Positions 25,757 to 38,567 of a DNA stretch of 64,000 nt are shown piece by piece. The first letter of the stretch is position 1; each line of letters opens with the position of its first letter. This DNA comes from Rotaria sordida (lineage: Eukaryota; Rotifera; Eurotatoria; Philodinida; Philodinidae). A model generated the notes under the pieces. That model saw nothing but the letters and a program-made list of their open reading frames with translations. It did not search any database and was not told where the DNA came from. The stretch is taken from assembly GCA_905250125.1 (NCBI GenBank), contig CAJNOL010001010.1:1-64000 (forward strand), written 5' to 3'. A program made the translations under genes and the position numbers.

Positions 25757-27825
25757 ACATTAATAAAAAAAAATAATCTTGTTTTTGTATTTCGATGTAT
25801 TTTTTTCATTAAATATAAAACTCGATTGTTGTTCAATAATATAGACAACACAAAAGTCATTGAAGAAACAAAGTCATATATTACTTGTTAATAATGAAAA
25901 TTTTTTTTGTTTATAAATTACAATACTATCAATTTTAATTTAATGTCATATTTACATAACATTTGACATACATTTTAATCATACCTGAAAAAGAAAATTG
26001 TTGAATATTGACAACTGAATAATGATGCATGATTTCATATGTCTCGGAAAATAGAGAATAAAAAGATCATAAAAAAAACCTTAGATAAACATATTTCATT
26101 CAAACTAACTCCTTTTCTGTTTATTCTTCTTGTAATCAAATCTTCACATATCCATGATAAGTTAGTAACAACTTTGTATATGATATTTTTTTTTATCTAT
26201 AGGAGTTCGCACAAATTCCAGATGGATAACAAATAGTAGTTAAAATATAAATGCCTTTTCAATTGTCTAACTGCAATTTTCGATTTTCTGCAAATATCCA
26301 AGAATTCGTGTAAGTTTTTGTTCATCAAGACTAATCTAAAAAGTAACGGAGGTAACATCAATGAATAGAGAATTTTGTACTATGTGCTTTTACGATCTTT
26401 TTTTAAAGTTTCTAGTGCCATGACGCATGTAAAAAAATGATTAACACTAACGCCTTGTAGTATTTGTATATGCATTTCGAAAAAACGAATTTTCAAATGC
26501 AAGACTTGGTATAGGAAATCGTCATTTTTGCATTGTGGGATGTAGAATTTAATCCTTAAGAAAATAGTGTAGCTGTTAAGTTAAAGGGTATTTTGCTAAA
26601 ATGATTATAAAAAATGAATGGAAGCGAATTTCAAAATTCTATTCGGACAAAAACTGTGTAGAAGTATTGACTTTTATTTGAGACCATCCCGAGATCTGCA
26701 TCTCTTGTAATGACGAAGTTATTGTTCATCTCAATAATAAGACAAATTGTCTTTTTTAAGTTTTCTATTCTCAATTTGAATATAATCTATACGAAAAATA
26801 ATAGATTCATCTCAATTTTGAAATTTAAAATCCAAAATGATTGATCAAAATCTAAGCTAGGACAATATTCCTTATGTTTTAGTTCGTTCAATTGTTTCTT
26901 ATTCATTATTAATCGAATTCATTCTCATTATTTATCGATGTTGAGTTTTCGAATATAATTTTTCAGTAAATTATATCATCTTCTGCTTATTTCTGCATAA
27001 TCCTTGAATGATGCTTTACTAGATAGCTAATCTTATGCAATGTATATGTTATTTCTATAACAACTAAACGACTTTCAACATTTGACTATTACTCTATTTT
27101 GATCACAAAAATTCGATTGTTGAAATGTTTTCGTCGTCAATTAAGCTCAACACAATAGTATCATTTAGAGTAGACCTTTCAAAAGCCTATCGAATAATAT
27201 ATAATTCAAAGTGGATCGCTACTTTTACAGCTCAATGGAAGGAAAATTTTGTCATAGCTATTCTCATAATGTATATACGAATGAATAGTGTCATCTAAAC
27301 AACAATATATTGTTATACTCCTATATTTCATTTTATATAGGAAAGAAGGAACTTTCATTTTATACATAAATCAAAATGAAAGAGTTGAATACGAGATGAA
27401 AAATTTGTGTCTACAAAAATTGATCGATATGAATCCTAGTCGACAAATTTATATTAATACAAAAAAAAGCTTGTTTTCTAAAAAGCATCAACACTCACGA
27501 ACAAGCTAAACCGGTACCAAGAAAGAAGGTTTAAGACGTTCTGAATAAACTGAAAATCATTACAAAGAAATACATATTTCTCTGATATATGCAAGATATG
27601 AACTAGAAATTCTTTTTAAAATTAAAATTGTCACATTTACAGATTTCCAACAAAGTATATAAGAATTAATTCTGATCGAAAAGTTGAATTAAGATAAAAG
27701 AATTTTAATTTTAGCATACGTCTACATTATTTGATAATGGGGTCAAAGCTAACATTCGGTTTACAAAAGTTCATTATTAAGCACTGAAATTTGCTTGAAA
27801 TAGCTGATTAAGTAATATCGTTTTA

Positions 27826-28897
27826 GTTCTAGACTGCTACCTTGGCATACTACCTTTAACTTTTCAAGGCCTACCTGAGAGTACTCTTTGTGACTTTTCA
27901 AGGACTACCTAGAGGTACCATTTGTAACTTTTCAATAGCTACCTGGAGGGGGAGGGGAGGGAAAGACCCTTTGTAACTTTTCAAGGGCTACCTGAAGGTA
28001 TTATTTGTAACTTTTCAACTGCTATATTGACATTGTAGAAGTATTTTGTTTTTGAGAACCACTCCAATATGATGCATAATATTTTATAATGGATTAATGT
28101 TTCTGGAATAACGTGTTCACTGATCTGGATCGTGAAAAATTTTGGACATGTTATTTAGAACATTTTATTAGTGTTTTAATGTAAAATATGCATGCTTTCT
28201 CAACTATGCAGGAAAGTATATGAGTGTATAGGATGGAAGTATTACAAAATTACAGTAGATTTTATTCAGTTTTGCATCTTGATTAAGAATATTATATTAT
28301 TTTTTGATTGAATGAAGTCGTATATAAACAAATGCTAAGTATTCGAAGGATGTCAAAATCTGGAAAAAAAGCCTTGGAGAAAAGGAACCAACAATTCATC
28401 GCATATTATATAGGGATTCTATGAACTCATGAACTTTAATGAAACCGATGGTTTTGACGTCCTCTGAATACTTTGCATTTATCTCTATGTCACTTCATCC
28501 AATAAAAGCATAATATAATATTCTTAATCAAGGTGCAAAACTGAAACTAGCGGTGTCTAATTGCAATAAAAATAAAATCTACTGTAATTTTGCAGTACTT
28601 CCATCTTATACCCTCATATGCTTTCCTGCATAGTTGAGAAAGCATGCATATTTTACATTAAAACACTAATAAAATGTTCTAAATAACATGTCCGAAATTT
28701 TTCATGATCCAGATCAGTGAACACGTTATTCCAGAAACATTAATCCATTATAAAATATTATGCATCATATTGGAATGGTTCTCAAAACAAAAAAAAACTT
28801 CTATAATGTCAATATGGCAGCTGAAAAGCTATAGAGAGTACCCTCTTAGTAGCGCTTGAAAAATTAAAGGTAGTGTGCCAAGATAGCAGCCCAGAAC
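27826..28897. mobile_element. 1.07-kb foldback element with TTA duplication
   Basis: The left end gttctagactgctaccttgg and the right end (reverse complement gttctgggctgctatcttgg) are terminal inverted repeats; inverted homology continues for about 400 bp on each side. A 3-bp TTA flanks both ends (27823-27825, 28898-28900). The left arm carries five about 35-50-bp subterminal repeats built on aacttttcaagg and ctacctg. No transposase frame is present, so it is non-autonomous. Confidence 0.85.
27845..28025 (+). repeat. Subterminal tandem repeats in the foldback element
   Basis: Five copies of a unit with core acttttcaaggnctacctgnaggta. One unit is expanded by a G-rich insertion at about 27945-27965. 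The opposite end of the element keeps only about one unit. Confidence 0.8.
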
Positions 28898-30265
28898 TTA
28901 CATACAATATATGTATTAGAATTAAAAATAATACTAAATGAATGTTAACATGACATCTCTATTTTGCACCAAGTTGAAAACCTGCTTGAAAAAACAGACT
29001 TCCTTTTTTGCAATACTATAAAGTTCTTGGTTATTATTCATACCGATCAGTTTTCGTTATCCCGGAAATTTTCGTGAAAACATTTCATAGTATGAACCGA
29101 TAAAGGATATATAATATCGAGTTTTGAGTCAGTCACGCACGCTCAAAATGAGTTCTAGCTGTCTAATTCGAACGATGATTGATTTTTGACATTCAAATTA
29201 GTTATTGGAGAAATAATAAACTCAATTTTGAGAAGATGTCAATTCCATCACTTCGTAACCTCTTCCCCTCCTGTTCCTTTATATTGAAATGATCTGTAGT
29301 AGTTCAGAATAAAGATCTGAAAAATGATAAGTATCAAATAATCGCAAGAAAAAATAGGATAAAAAAAATAGATACCATTCTATTATCAATTTCAGATGGC
29401 TAGGATTAGATACAATCACTTTCCTTTGCTACATAGCATGTATATGTAGCTAATCATAAACTAACATGATGATGCATGATAAAGAAAAGTATTTCAGAAG
29501 AGTAAAACACCATTTGTACATATATTTTACTTTAGATGAAAACAAGTGAAGTAAGTCAAAAATGAAACGTTTGGACTTATTTTCATTCAAAGAAGAAAAA
29601 ATTTTTAGAAAGCTTTGCAGCAGATTGTAAAACAACAATAAGAGATTTTTACTATAATTGTTTGTTCTCGTTCCTCTCCTTAGACAATTTATGATCGGTT
29701 TCTTCAAATCATTAATGGCAACGACTCGTAAAACGGTATGACAGATTACGGTGAAGTTCATGTCTTCTCGTATATATTTAGTGTTTCTTAAACAAACGTT
29801 CATTCAATATAGATGATGCAACTGTCACTCTGTACAAATATATTACATACAGAATTAATTATAATGGGTATGCTATCTCTTTTTTTTTTGGTTGGAATCA
29901 TTATTCTTTTTATTGTTATCTAATAAAACTAAATACAAATATAAACGAGTTACAACAGTAGCATCTGTCTATTACTCTCTTTCTCTTCTATTTGACAACG
30001 CTATTCATCAGATCATCTGACAACTCTTTGAATGTCTTAATGATATTTCAAAAAGTATTTAGATTATTTCAATTAATCAAATTCTATCTGATTAGTAAAC
30101 CTAAAATATATCTAAGTTTTGATTATTCAACTTGATCGAAATTTCTTTATAATAAACATAATATAAATGACTTACAATTACCGCCAAGATTAATTTGAAA
30201 AGAAAAACCTTAGTAACTTTACTCTATCTTTTGTTGCATTTTTTGTTAAACATACATATATATAT

Positions 30266-32462
30266 ATGAACAATAGTATAATGCATCAAGTTTCAAGAGA
30301 ACAACAACAAACTACGGCTACTATGTTAGATGAATATTGTCGATATTATTCAGATTTTAGTACAAAAAATAATTTTGTTTTTCTAATTTAAAAAAAAAGA
30401 TTCGATTTACTTATATATTCTAGGCAAAATATTGTATATCTATATAAGAAATTTTCATCCTCAACTTCATTTTGAATTTGAACAACTTCTCGATGCATCA
30501 TACAATGTATGGCATCGTTTAACTGATGATGAAAAAATTTCATTATCAACTTTTCTTGAAGAAATAAATCAAGAAAATAATCATGTAAGTATTAATTCGA
30601 AATAACAAACAAAAATCATATAATCAAATTATCTTGATATATGTGAAATAGTTTTTACAATCAATTTGATTCATTTTTACTATAGAAAAATCGATGAAAT
30701 TCACTTTAAATATTGAGAGATTTCTCTCATAGAAAGACAATGAATAGTTTTAATTTCATATTATAGCTCTCAATAGATCTCTATAATATAGTGGCAATAG
30801 TAAAGTTGATAAGCACGTCAAAAATCTACAGTGATAATCGATGTATTTTAACACTGTTAAGTTCTCTGACGAGAGAAGTCCTGCAACTGATAAGTCTGTT
30901 TTCAGTCAAGATTAGAATTGGAGTGATACTAAAGAGAAGACTCACACGCCAATCTACAGCCAGTATCATTGAAGCAACAATCATGTTGTTATCATATATA
31001 AGAGATGTATAAGACACGGTTTTATTATCACTGTATCTTAGGATAGGAATAACGAAAAGATCTGAAACTTTGACAACAAATTATTTTCGTTAAGGTCTGT
31101 CTCTGTACAAAACTTTCAAATTGAAATTCGAAAAAAAATACTTAAAAAATGCAATATCTCCACAGCAATAATTTAAGATCCTGAACTGTTTTCGAAATAT
31201 TCATAGTTTATATTCGGGTTCTACGTAATGTACGTAGTCTCGATTTAAAAGCGATTTGTTAGAGAACTTAACAGTCTTAATACATCTTCCATTATTTATT
31301 TTTTTTTTAATTTAAGTACATGATAGGTAATGAATATAAAAAAAGAGACATAGGTCGAATAAGCAAGGTCGTGATTGTTTTCGAATGAATAACCTCGTAC
31401 AGTAAATAATTGTATATTCATTTGTCCGACACTTAATAATTGTACAGAAAAAAAAGGTTAAATACTGTCCTACTATCTTTCATGTTAAAATGTTATGTTA
31501 TGGTTTTTTTTACAACGACACAATTGGCATGTAACGATTATATATAATTACTACAGAAAAGGTACAATTATCATCCATGATGAAAAAAAATAAAAGACGA
31601 TAATTCATGCACTTCGAAAACATATTAAAAATACAAATGAAGTGCATTGAATGAGGAAAGTGCAATAAATTTTGATCAAGTACGATGATATACAAGTAAA
31701 CTTATGTTGTCTCTTTAGAACGTACTTTCCTATTGAATAGAATCGTGAGAATGAATTTTTTCTTTATCGCATAGAGGCTTATTAGGAGTCATTAAGCATC
31801 CTATGATTAGTGATATTCTCTTACACATTATATCAACATAAATCAAATCCTCTCGACTGTCTACTTTCAATATTGATATGTATCAGTAAAATAATTTTAT
31901 GTTGTTTTTGTTTAAATTAAACATACATAGTTTTATCATTATCTAATAGACTACATTATCATCATCGAAAATAAAAACATTCAATAATTTGATAAATTGT
32001 AATTCATTAACAACAAAATTAAAATATTCAATAAATCATTCAAATCAAAAGAATGAAAAATTAAATTCTAAAATAATAGCATTAAATACTAGTTCATGTA
32101 AAACATTTAATTCAAAAAATAAGAAATTATTAATTAAAAAATCAATTTCAATTACACCATTTCATATTTATTTAAAAGATGAACGTCAAAAATTAATTAA
32201 AAAACATAGAAATATGTCAATAAATGATATAAATAAACGTTTATCTGAACGTTGGAAAAAAATGTCTAATCGAATGAAACAAAACTATGAATATCGATCA
32301 TATCTTGCTAAAAAACGTTTATATAAAAAACAAGGTAAATTAATTCGATTAAAAAAACCTTCTTTTATTAAACGAATATCGTCAAAAACAAGACAAATAA
32401 GGAATAAAAAACAACAATTATCGAACATATTTCGATCAAATATTTCAATTCGAGCAAAATGA
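30266..32462 (+). CDS. HMG-box-like basic DNA-binding protein
   Basis: Three exons, 30266-30359, 30424-30584 and 31950-32462, joined in frame, encode 255 aa. Residues about 140-200 read ITPFHIYLKDERQKL, then NDINKRLSERWKKMSNRMKQ and YEYRSYLAKKR, the pattern of an HMG box (aromatic/Phe start, central RW-KK-M, third helix). The C-terminal tail is Lys/Arg-rich. The first 85 residues contain a weaker helical stretch (YNVWHRLTDDEKISLSTFL) that could be a degenerate second box. A nuclear, DNA-bending or chromatin role is inferred from the family. I do not recognise a named orthologue. Intron 2 (1365 bp) holds a dispersed repeat. The gene is tail-to-tail with the kinase, with 39 bp between stop codons; AATAAA at 32488-32493 lies in that gap. 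The first ATG is assumed to be the start. Confidence 0.7.
31030..31230 (+). repeat. Dispersed inverted-repeat family, copy 2 of 3
   Basis: Blocks aaaagatctgaaa, ctgtctctgt, ttgaaattcgaaaa, aatgcaatatct, cagcaat and attttcgaaatattcatag recur in the same order in the palindrome at 56935-57390 and, more diverged, at 10980-11215. Lies in intron 2 of the HMG-box gene. Confidence 0.65.
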
Positions 32463-32501
32463 ATTGTCTTTTTTTCTTTCTTTAATTAATAAATTAATTT
32501 A

Positions 32502-33751
32502 TCAATTGCTAAAAAAAGGATGTTGTAATAATTGTTCTGCAGTTGGACGAAGAATTGGATTTATTTGTAAGCATTGTTGTAATACTTCACGTAAATGATT
32601 ATTAGTTGTAAATGGAATAATTGGATTTTGTGTTAGTCGTGCTATATAAGACATTTTATCATAATTATCTTGAACATGTTCAAATGGTCGATAACCAAAG
32701 ACCATTTCAAATAAAAGAACACCTATGAAAAGAAAACAAAAACAAAAAACAAATTTTTTTTTGTAAAAAAAAAAACAATAAAAATGACAAACCAAGTGCC
32801 CAAATATCTGATGCTCGACCTTGACGAGAATATTGACCATTTTGTATTTGACATACTTCAGGTGGCATATATTCTGGTGTACCTTTGAATATTTTAGTAG
32901 AATTTTAATAAAAAGAAAGATTATTTAAATAATTCCACCTGCAAATGGTCTCAATACAGATTGTTGTGTATGTGATAAACGAAATGAAAGACCTAAATCA
33001 ATAATACGAAGTTGACCACCATGTGTCATTATAAAATTTTCTGGTTTAATATCTAAAATAATAGTTTTATTTATTTATTTATTTATTTATGATTTAAAAA
33101 TTGAATTACAATTTACCTGAATGAACAATTCCATATCGATGAAGTAAAGCAACAGCTTCGACCATTTGATACCAATAAAATTTTACTTGTGCATTTGTCA
33201 TTTTTTTTTTATTAGGTGGTGCTTGTAGTGGTAACATAAAACGAAAATCATGTCCAGTTTCCATAACAATTTTACCTATTTGAGATTTTTTATCATATTC
33301 ATGATTATAAACTCTTATAACATATGGATTATGTGGTTGTAATTTAGTTAAATAACGTATTTCTTTAAAAAATATTCTTGAATGTTCATGACTATCATTT
33401 GAATCAAGATTTTGTACTACTTTTATGGCTACAGATTGACCTGTTCGAGGATCATATGCAGCATAAACACGACTATGAAGTCCTTCACCAAGTAAACGAA
33501 TAACGGTATATGGAATAGAATTGACATAAATTGTTGTTGATTGTATTTTTAAATTTGTTAATGAAGGAGGTGAAGATGTAGGTACTATTGGATAATTATA
33601 ACTTGGTGAAGCCGGTAAAGCTAAAATGAAATTTATTGTTTAGTTTTGTTCTTTTTTTGTTTTTGGTTTGAATATAAAATATCTTACTAGCATCACATGA
33701 TGGCTTGCAATTGGCCGGAAATGGATGAAAAGCATAAGCGATTTTAATCAT
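32502..33751 (-). CDS. Compact TTK/MPS1-type protein kinase
   Basis: Ser/Thr kinase of 330 aa in five exons: 33751-33688, 33620-33117, 33052-32939, 32882-32793, 32722-32502; lengths sum to 331 codons. Visible motifs: P-loop GEGLHSRV, VAVKVV lysine, catalytic loop HSDIKPENF (HSD in place of HRD, as in TTK/MPS1), the metal-binding motif IIDLG (Leu for Phe in DFG), activation segment end TPEYMPPE, and DIWALGVLLFEMVFGYRPFEHV, ending in HPFFSN. MPS1 kinases drive the spindle checkpoint; that role is inferred. Animal TTK is about 850 aa with an N-terminal TPR kinetochore domain, which is missing here: only about 45 residues precede the kinase domain. The start ATG has an in-frame stop a short way upstream, although a further upstream exon cannot be excluded. 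Confidence 0.82.
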
Positions 33752-35239
33752 TTGATTATAGGTTCTTCTCTGTTATATGATGTCATACGACAAGTAAAAC
33801 ATGCCTATGTATAATAAAATATATATATATTTTTGCTGTTCTCGTTTTTTTTATTTCTATGGATTCTTTTTCTTTCTCTTGTGAACCTTCAAATAAAAAG
33901 ATTGTCGTTTTTTTTTCTTCCTCTCTTTTGTTAACACTCTCCTATAATATGTTAATTAATCGAGCATGAACTATTATATTCTGAACAAGATCAAGGTCAT
34001 GGCTCTTTTCTTTACTTATCAAAAAATGCCGTCGCATGTCTCTTACCTTTAACAATCTGAATGAGAATCTACAGATCGAATGATATACTGATTACCCATT
34101 GAGCTGCTTGTCGCCGTTATTCATTCAAAATATAGTTATCAAGTATCCGCTTATGCGAATATATCATATACTTGTTGCATGCTTGATTGATGTTAGTGTC
34201 GTGTATGCAACTGAGCAACTGCTGATGTACCGTTCGTTTTTCTTTTTCTTTTTCGTTTTCTTTTTCTACTGCATTCAATTTACGTAAGACGAAAGACATA
34301 GTATGTTGCGCGAATGAGAGCGAGTAGATATACACGCTTTGTAATGCTCAGAACAGATGCATTCAAACAAGTCGATGTCATAGTATTAATAATAGTGTTC
34401 AACAAAAAAACCTATATGTATATATATAACCGAAATGATTCATATTCATCGTATAACAACCTCCTGTGAAGTAATCGTTCTCTTTAATTCATCATGCATT
34501 TTATTTATCAGAATAGGGCAAATAAAAAATACATAAAAATATGTTGTTCAGAATCTATATATGGATGATTTTTTTTTGTATTGAGATCAAACGCGTTATA
34601 GATACGTACATGTCAGTTAATCTTTCAACTAGGATATATATATATTTCAGGTATATATCGTGTATCTTTCAAACAATTACTTTTACCATGATTATTTAAA
34701 TTACGTTGGTATTAAATAGATTGTTTATATTGATCACATTGTTCATGTGCAAGAATACCTTGTGGAGCTTTTCAATACATTTTTTTTTCATCTTGATCGC
34801 ATTTACGTTTCTCATTGGTGGCTTCTATCTCTAAATTGCTTCAAGGTTTTTATGTATTGTTAACTGACAACGATGTCATTCATGATTTTCTGATAAAAGA
34901 CTAGCAAAAAAAAAATTTTTTTTTTTGTTTTTATTATTCAATTGAAAAATAAAAACATACTCTTCTTTTATAATATTTAATAGTTTTTATTCATATTTTT
35001 GATCGAACATTTATTTAAGTAATTGTCATCGTTGTTCAATAAAATTTTTTTATTGACATACAATTTCTATTGCATGTAGAAAACGTTCTTGTCATTGTTC
35101 AGGTGACATATCATGCAGACCAAGGAAAAAGTGTTTCGATTTTACAAATCATTAATTCAGTAGGTTTATTTCGAATCTAATTCTTTTTTATAGAAAAGAA
35201 AAGATCCTATTGGATAAGATGACCATTCTGCTTTGACAA

Positions 35240-35385
35240 GCCAGCTATATCATGTTGTAGAGCAACTCGTGGTGCATCAAGCAGCATATATGAATTTGTA
35301 TTTTCATCAAATTTTAACGTTTTACAAAGCCATACCCAAATTCTTAGTACATTTACTAGCTTCTGTAACCATTGTATGATGTTTT
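35240..35385 (-). pseudogene. Possible decayed coding fragment
   Basis: One minus-strand frame stays open for about 46 codons and has protein-like composition (for example WLCKTLKFDENTNSYMLLD and APRVALQHDIAGLSKQN), closed by stops on both sides. Flanking sequence in other frames looks partly coding but is broken. I do not recognise the family; this could be chance. Confidence 0.25.
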
Positions 35386-35984
35386 ACACTCTTTGGCACT
35401 ACTCTTGAGAGCGAAAGTGATCAACTATACCATTTTCTTAGGGATTATGTGCCATCATGTTCTATAATGGCAAACCAATTTTTCGCTTTCAGACCTTGGA
35501 GTGTGGGTACTGGTGTTCTGTTGATACACGCCAACAGCCATACCCTTTTCTTTGTACTAAAAAAAAATTCCATTACTAATATTTGTCTAGCTTTATTATG
35601 CATGATTTTCTTTGGCAGCTGATTTCATATAAGTTGTTGACCGTGGATAAAATTAGTTCAATCTTATATAGGTCAACAAAAATTTTCTTTAATATTCTGG
35701 TACAAACTGGTATGTTCTAATTCAAATTTGGAGCTAATTTTGAGTTTGATTCGAGTTTAGTGCAGAAATGTCATAATATCCATAACTCGAGTATCGAGAT
35801 TCACAACATAAATATTAGGATATCTACTTAATGTATTAACGATATCCATATGCCACTAAATTAAGGGAGCCCCCTCAGAAAAAGCCAATTTTGTGATTTA
35901 TAGCTAGTTAGATAGAGCAAAGTTTCTACTTCCGAATGCACTAATATAGAATAATAATGTTCTTCCTGAAAAATTTTGGTTTTT

Positions 35985-36335
35985 ACGTTTCCGTGCATCC
36001 CAGATTTCTCCGTCATTTTAAACGCTAGCAAGCTCACCTCAGTGTCAAAATGAAGGCAAAAATTAGTTTTACAGTTAAACAGAGTTGAATTTTTCGATCT
36101 CTCCATTAATATTTATAAAAAAAAAAAACGTGATCGTTCTGGACCTACCTCCTACCTCCTTTAGGTTTTTCGTATTTCATTCGAGGAGTTTTCTAGGAAC
36201 ACAAGCTAGAAGGAAATCGATAAAACGGACCCTGTTAAGTTGTAGAGCTAATTTTTGCCTTCATCTTGACACCAACCCGAACTTTCTAGCATTTGAAATG
36301 ACAGCGAAATTTGGGGGTGTGGGTGTGGATACCGT
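35985..36335. repeat. Foldback element in spacer
   Basis: Arms about 35985-36090 and 36225-36335 are inverted copies: ctaatttttgccttcat, cttgacac, gctagc/ctagca, and aaatgacggag/aaatgacagcg recur in order on opposite strands. The loop includes a short poly-A run. Open frames at 35861 and 36085 are by-products of these arms. Confidence 0.7.
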
Positions 36336-38567
36336 CGAAGAGACAACTGATGCCTATACACCTACATCCATTCTTCTTAATGAATATTACTAGACTAAAA
36401 TCTTACCTGTAACTTTTCGTAAAATTTGTCCATCGAACAATATCAAAAGTAATTCTATCTAAAAGAATCAAGTTTATTAGAGTCAAACAAAAAACGATTC
36501 TTTAACAAGTCTTTATATATACTAACATGTCTTTAGAAAGTCAAGTGATGAATAAGAAAGTTTGTTACCTACAGAGAAAGTTGGATATTATCATTGACAA
36601 CTATATGACGTTGACTAGCCTGCTATTATCTACTGCGTGTTTTGTCAATAAATAATACAAGATAACTATTTCTCTCTCATAGTCCACGAAATTCAGAGTT
36701 GTTTGTTGGTGTAATATGAATCCATCGACAAGGATAATTTTTAAAAAATTTCCAGTTCATGTCTCCTTTAAACGAATGGGTGTGTATAGCGGATTGTTCC
36801 TAACAACCTCACATTCTCCCCACCTATCCCCCTATTGAAAAACGTATTCGGATGCTTTAAATTTCAAGGAAGATTCTGAAATATTTAAGAATCTTCTAAC
36901 TCTTTTAATTATTTTCGTTCAGCACCTTTGATTTCGATTGCTAAGTTCTGTAATAGTGATGAAGGAGAAGTTCCAAAACTTCATTCTGTACGACTTCTCT
37001 GTATATTTATCATAGTCAATCAATATGAACTTCTTTTAAATGATGAAACATTAACAATACGCCTGTGTAGATGCATTTTGATTAGAATATGTTACTAAAA
37101 CATTGTCACAGTTTATTCTGTTCTTTGTCTTGACATTTGTTATATTTTGGCTGCGATCACTAAACAACGATTGATTATTGACATCAATAAAAAAAAATAT
37201 ATATTTGTATTTATTTAAAATAAAAACAAGAAGAGAATCAAAATAATATTTAATCTTTGTAGTTGAATCTTTAATCAATCCTGTGCCAATATATACGTCA
37301 CGGCTCACTGCTCTTCTTTTTTCCTCTTCCTCTCTCTATTGTTCTCTCTGTGTTGTCTCTCTTTGTTTCTCTATCATATATAAGCTTGTGTTGAATGTGC
37401 AATAGACACATTCTGGAGATGTGAAGTAGCTAACAAACATCATTGCCGAGTAGCGGCTAGCTACTCCTCCAGTCTGTCATAACATCTCTCTCTCATATTT
37501 ATCGTTACATCTACGTGTGAACAAGTAAATAATCAAGTACAAAAGTTTGATACTGATCGAAATTGATAATTTTTGAAAATGAACATTGTTTTTAATATTT
37601 TTCATAATAATCTTAAATAATTAACCGGATTATAAAAAACAAATTGAATAAAATTCACTTTTTGTCAATTTTACATCAAAGATTCTCTTTTTTTTATTTG
37701 AATATTTCAACATTATTTAAATATTTTCTGTTCATTATTATAGTGTTGAAAATTTTCGCAATTTATCTTTTAAAATAGACAAATGTGAAAGATGATCTAA
37801 ACTAGGATTTATTGAACGATTCAAAATTCTCGATACATAGTTAAAAATGATGTAAAAGACATGAAATTCATCATGATAAAATATTAAAATAATCGATAAA
37901 AGAAAAAATTTGTCATATCGAAATGATGAAATTTATCCGAAATAGAGAAAAACTAGATTTTTTTATTCTCGATTCTTATTTTTTATGTGAAAAACAATAA
38001 TAAAGAAATATCATATCGAATTTTCTTCAAGAATATGACAACAAAAAACAAAACAATATTCGATCATTCAATCTAATTTCAATTCACATATTGATTTGAT
38101 CAACGATTTGTTTTATTTGACTATCAATAAAATGTTTGTGAGGTTTTCAACAGACCAATATTTTGTAAATCAATGTCTGAAAATATCTCTTAAGATAATT
38201 TTGATTGACATGAATCTATTTGATTTTTATAGAAAATTCATTTGGGCGTATGTGAATGTGGCTATGAGAAGAAGATAAATACAAGCACACGCACACCCTC
38301 ATGGTGTTCAAAACATCCCGACAGTTTTCATAGTCTTCGGAAATGAAGTTCAATCATTATGAAACACTCATAATTTCATCATCCTTTTGCGTTCTATTGA
38401 CAATATTTTTTTTATATTGCATCTTTCTTTTCTACACATGTCAGTCGTAATTTCATCATTGCAAATGGCTATTATGTAAGATTGATGTATTTGAGACGCA
38501 TTTTTTATATACATTTCTAATCATAATTCTTTCATCGAATTAGAATAACATCAGGTAATTTTCATCA

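Larger units (their letters stand above)
25757..30265. other. 4.5-kb spacer with one large foldback element
   Basis: PARN-like 3' flank (AATAAA at 25762-25767, very close to the stop), then AT-rich sequence without a recognisable gene, a 1.07-kb foldback element at 27826-28897, and further unassigned sequence to the HMG-box gene. Open frames at 26039, 27288 and 29450 are short and match nothing I know. Confidence 0.5.
33752..38567. other. 4.8-kb spacer between kinase and eEF1A-like gene
   Basis: AT-rich spacer. Recognised content is a palindromic element at about 35985-36335 and a short open stretch on the minus strand near 35240-35385 that may be decayed coding sequence. The C/T-rich run at 34227-34270 is simple sequence. 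No intact gene is seen. Confidence 0.5.

Noticed and set aside
29450..29803. 117-codon minus-strand frame
   Set aside because: Rich in Leu/Phe/Lys as expected for AT-rich DNA, with no recognised motif or neighbouring exon.
36300..36340. Telomere-like GGGTGTGGGTGTGG run
   Set aside because: Only about two units and interstitial; similar CA-rich snippets occur elsewhere (about 700, 40985, 58670). Not enough to call a telomere repeat.
36085..36393. 102-codon frame
   Set aside because: Composed of the right arm of the palindromic element and flanking repeat sequence.
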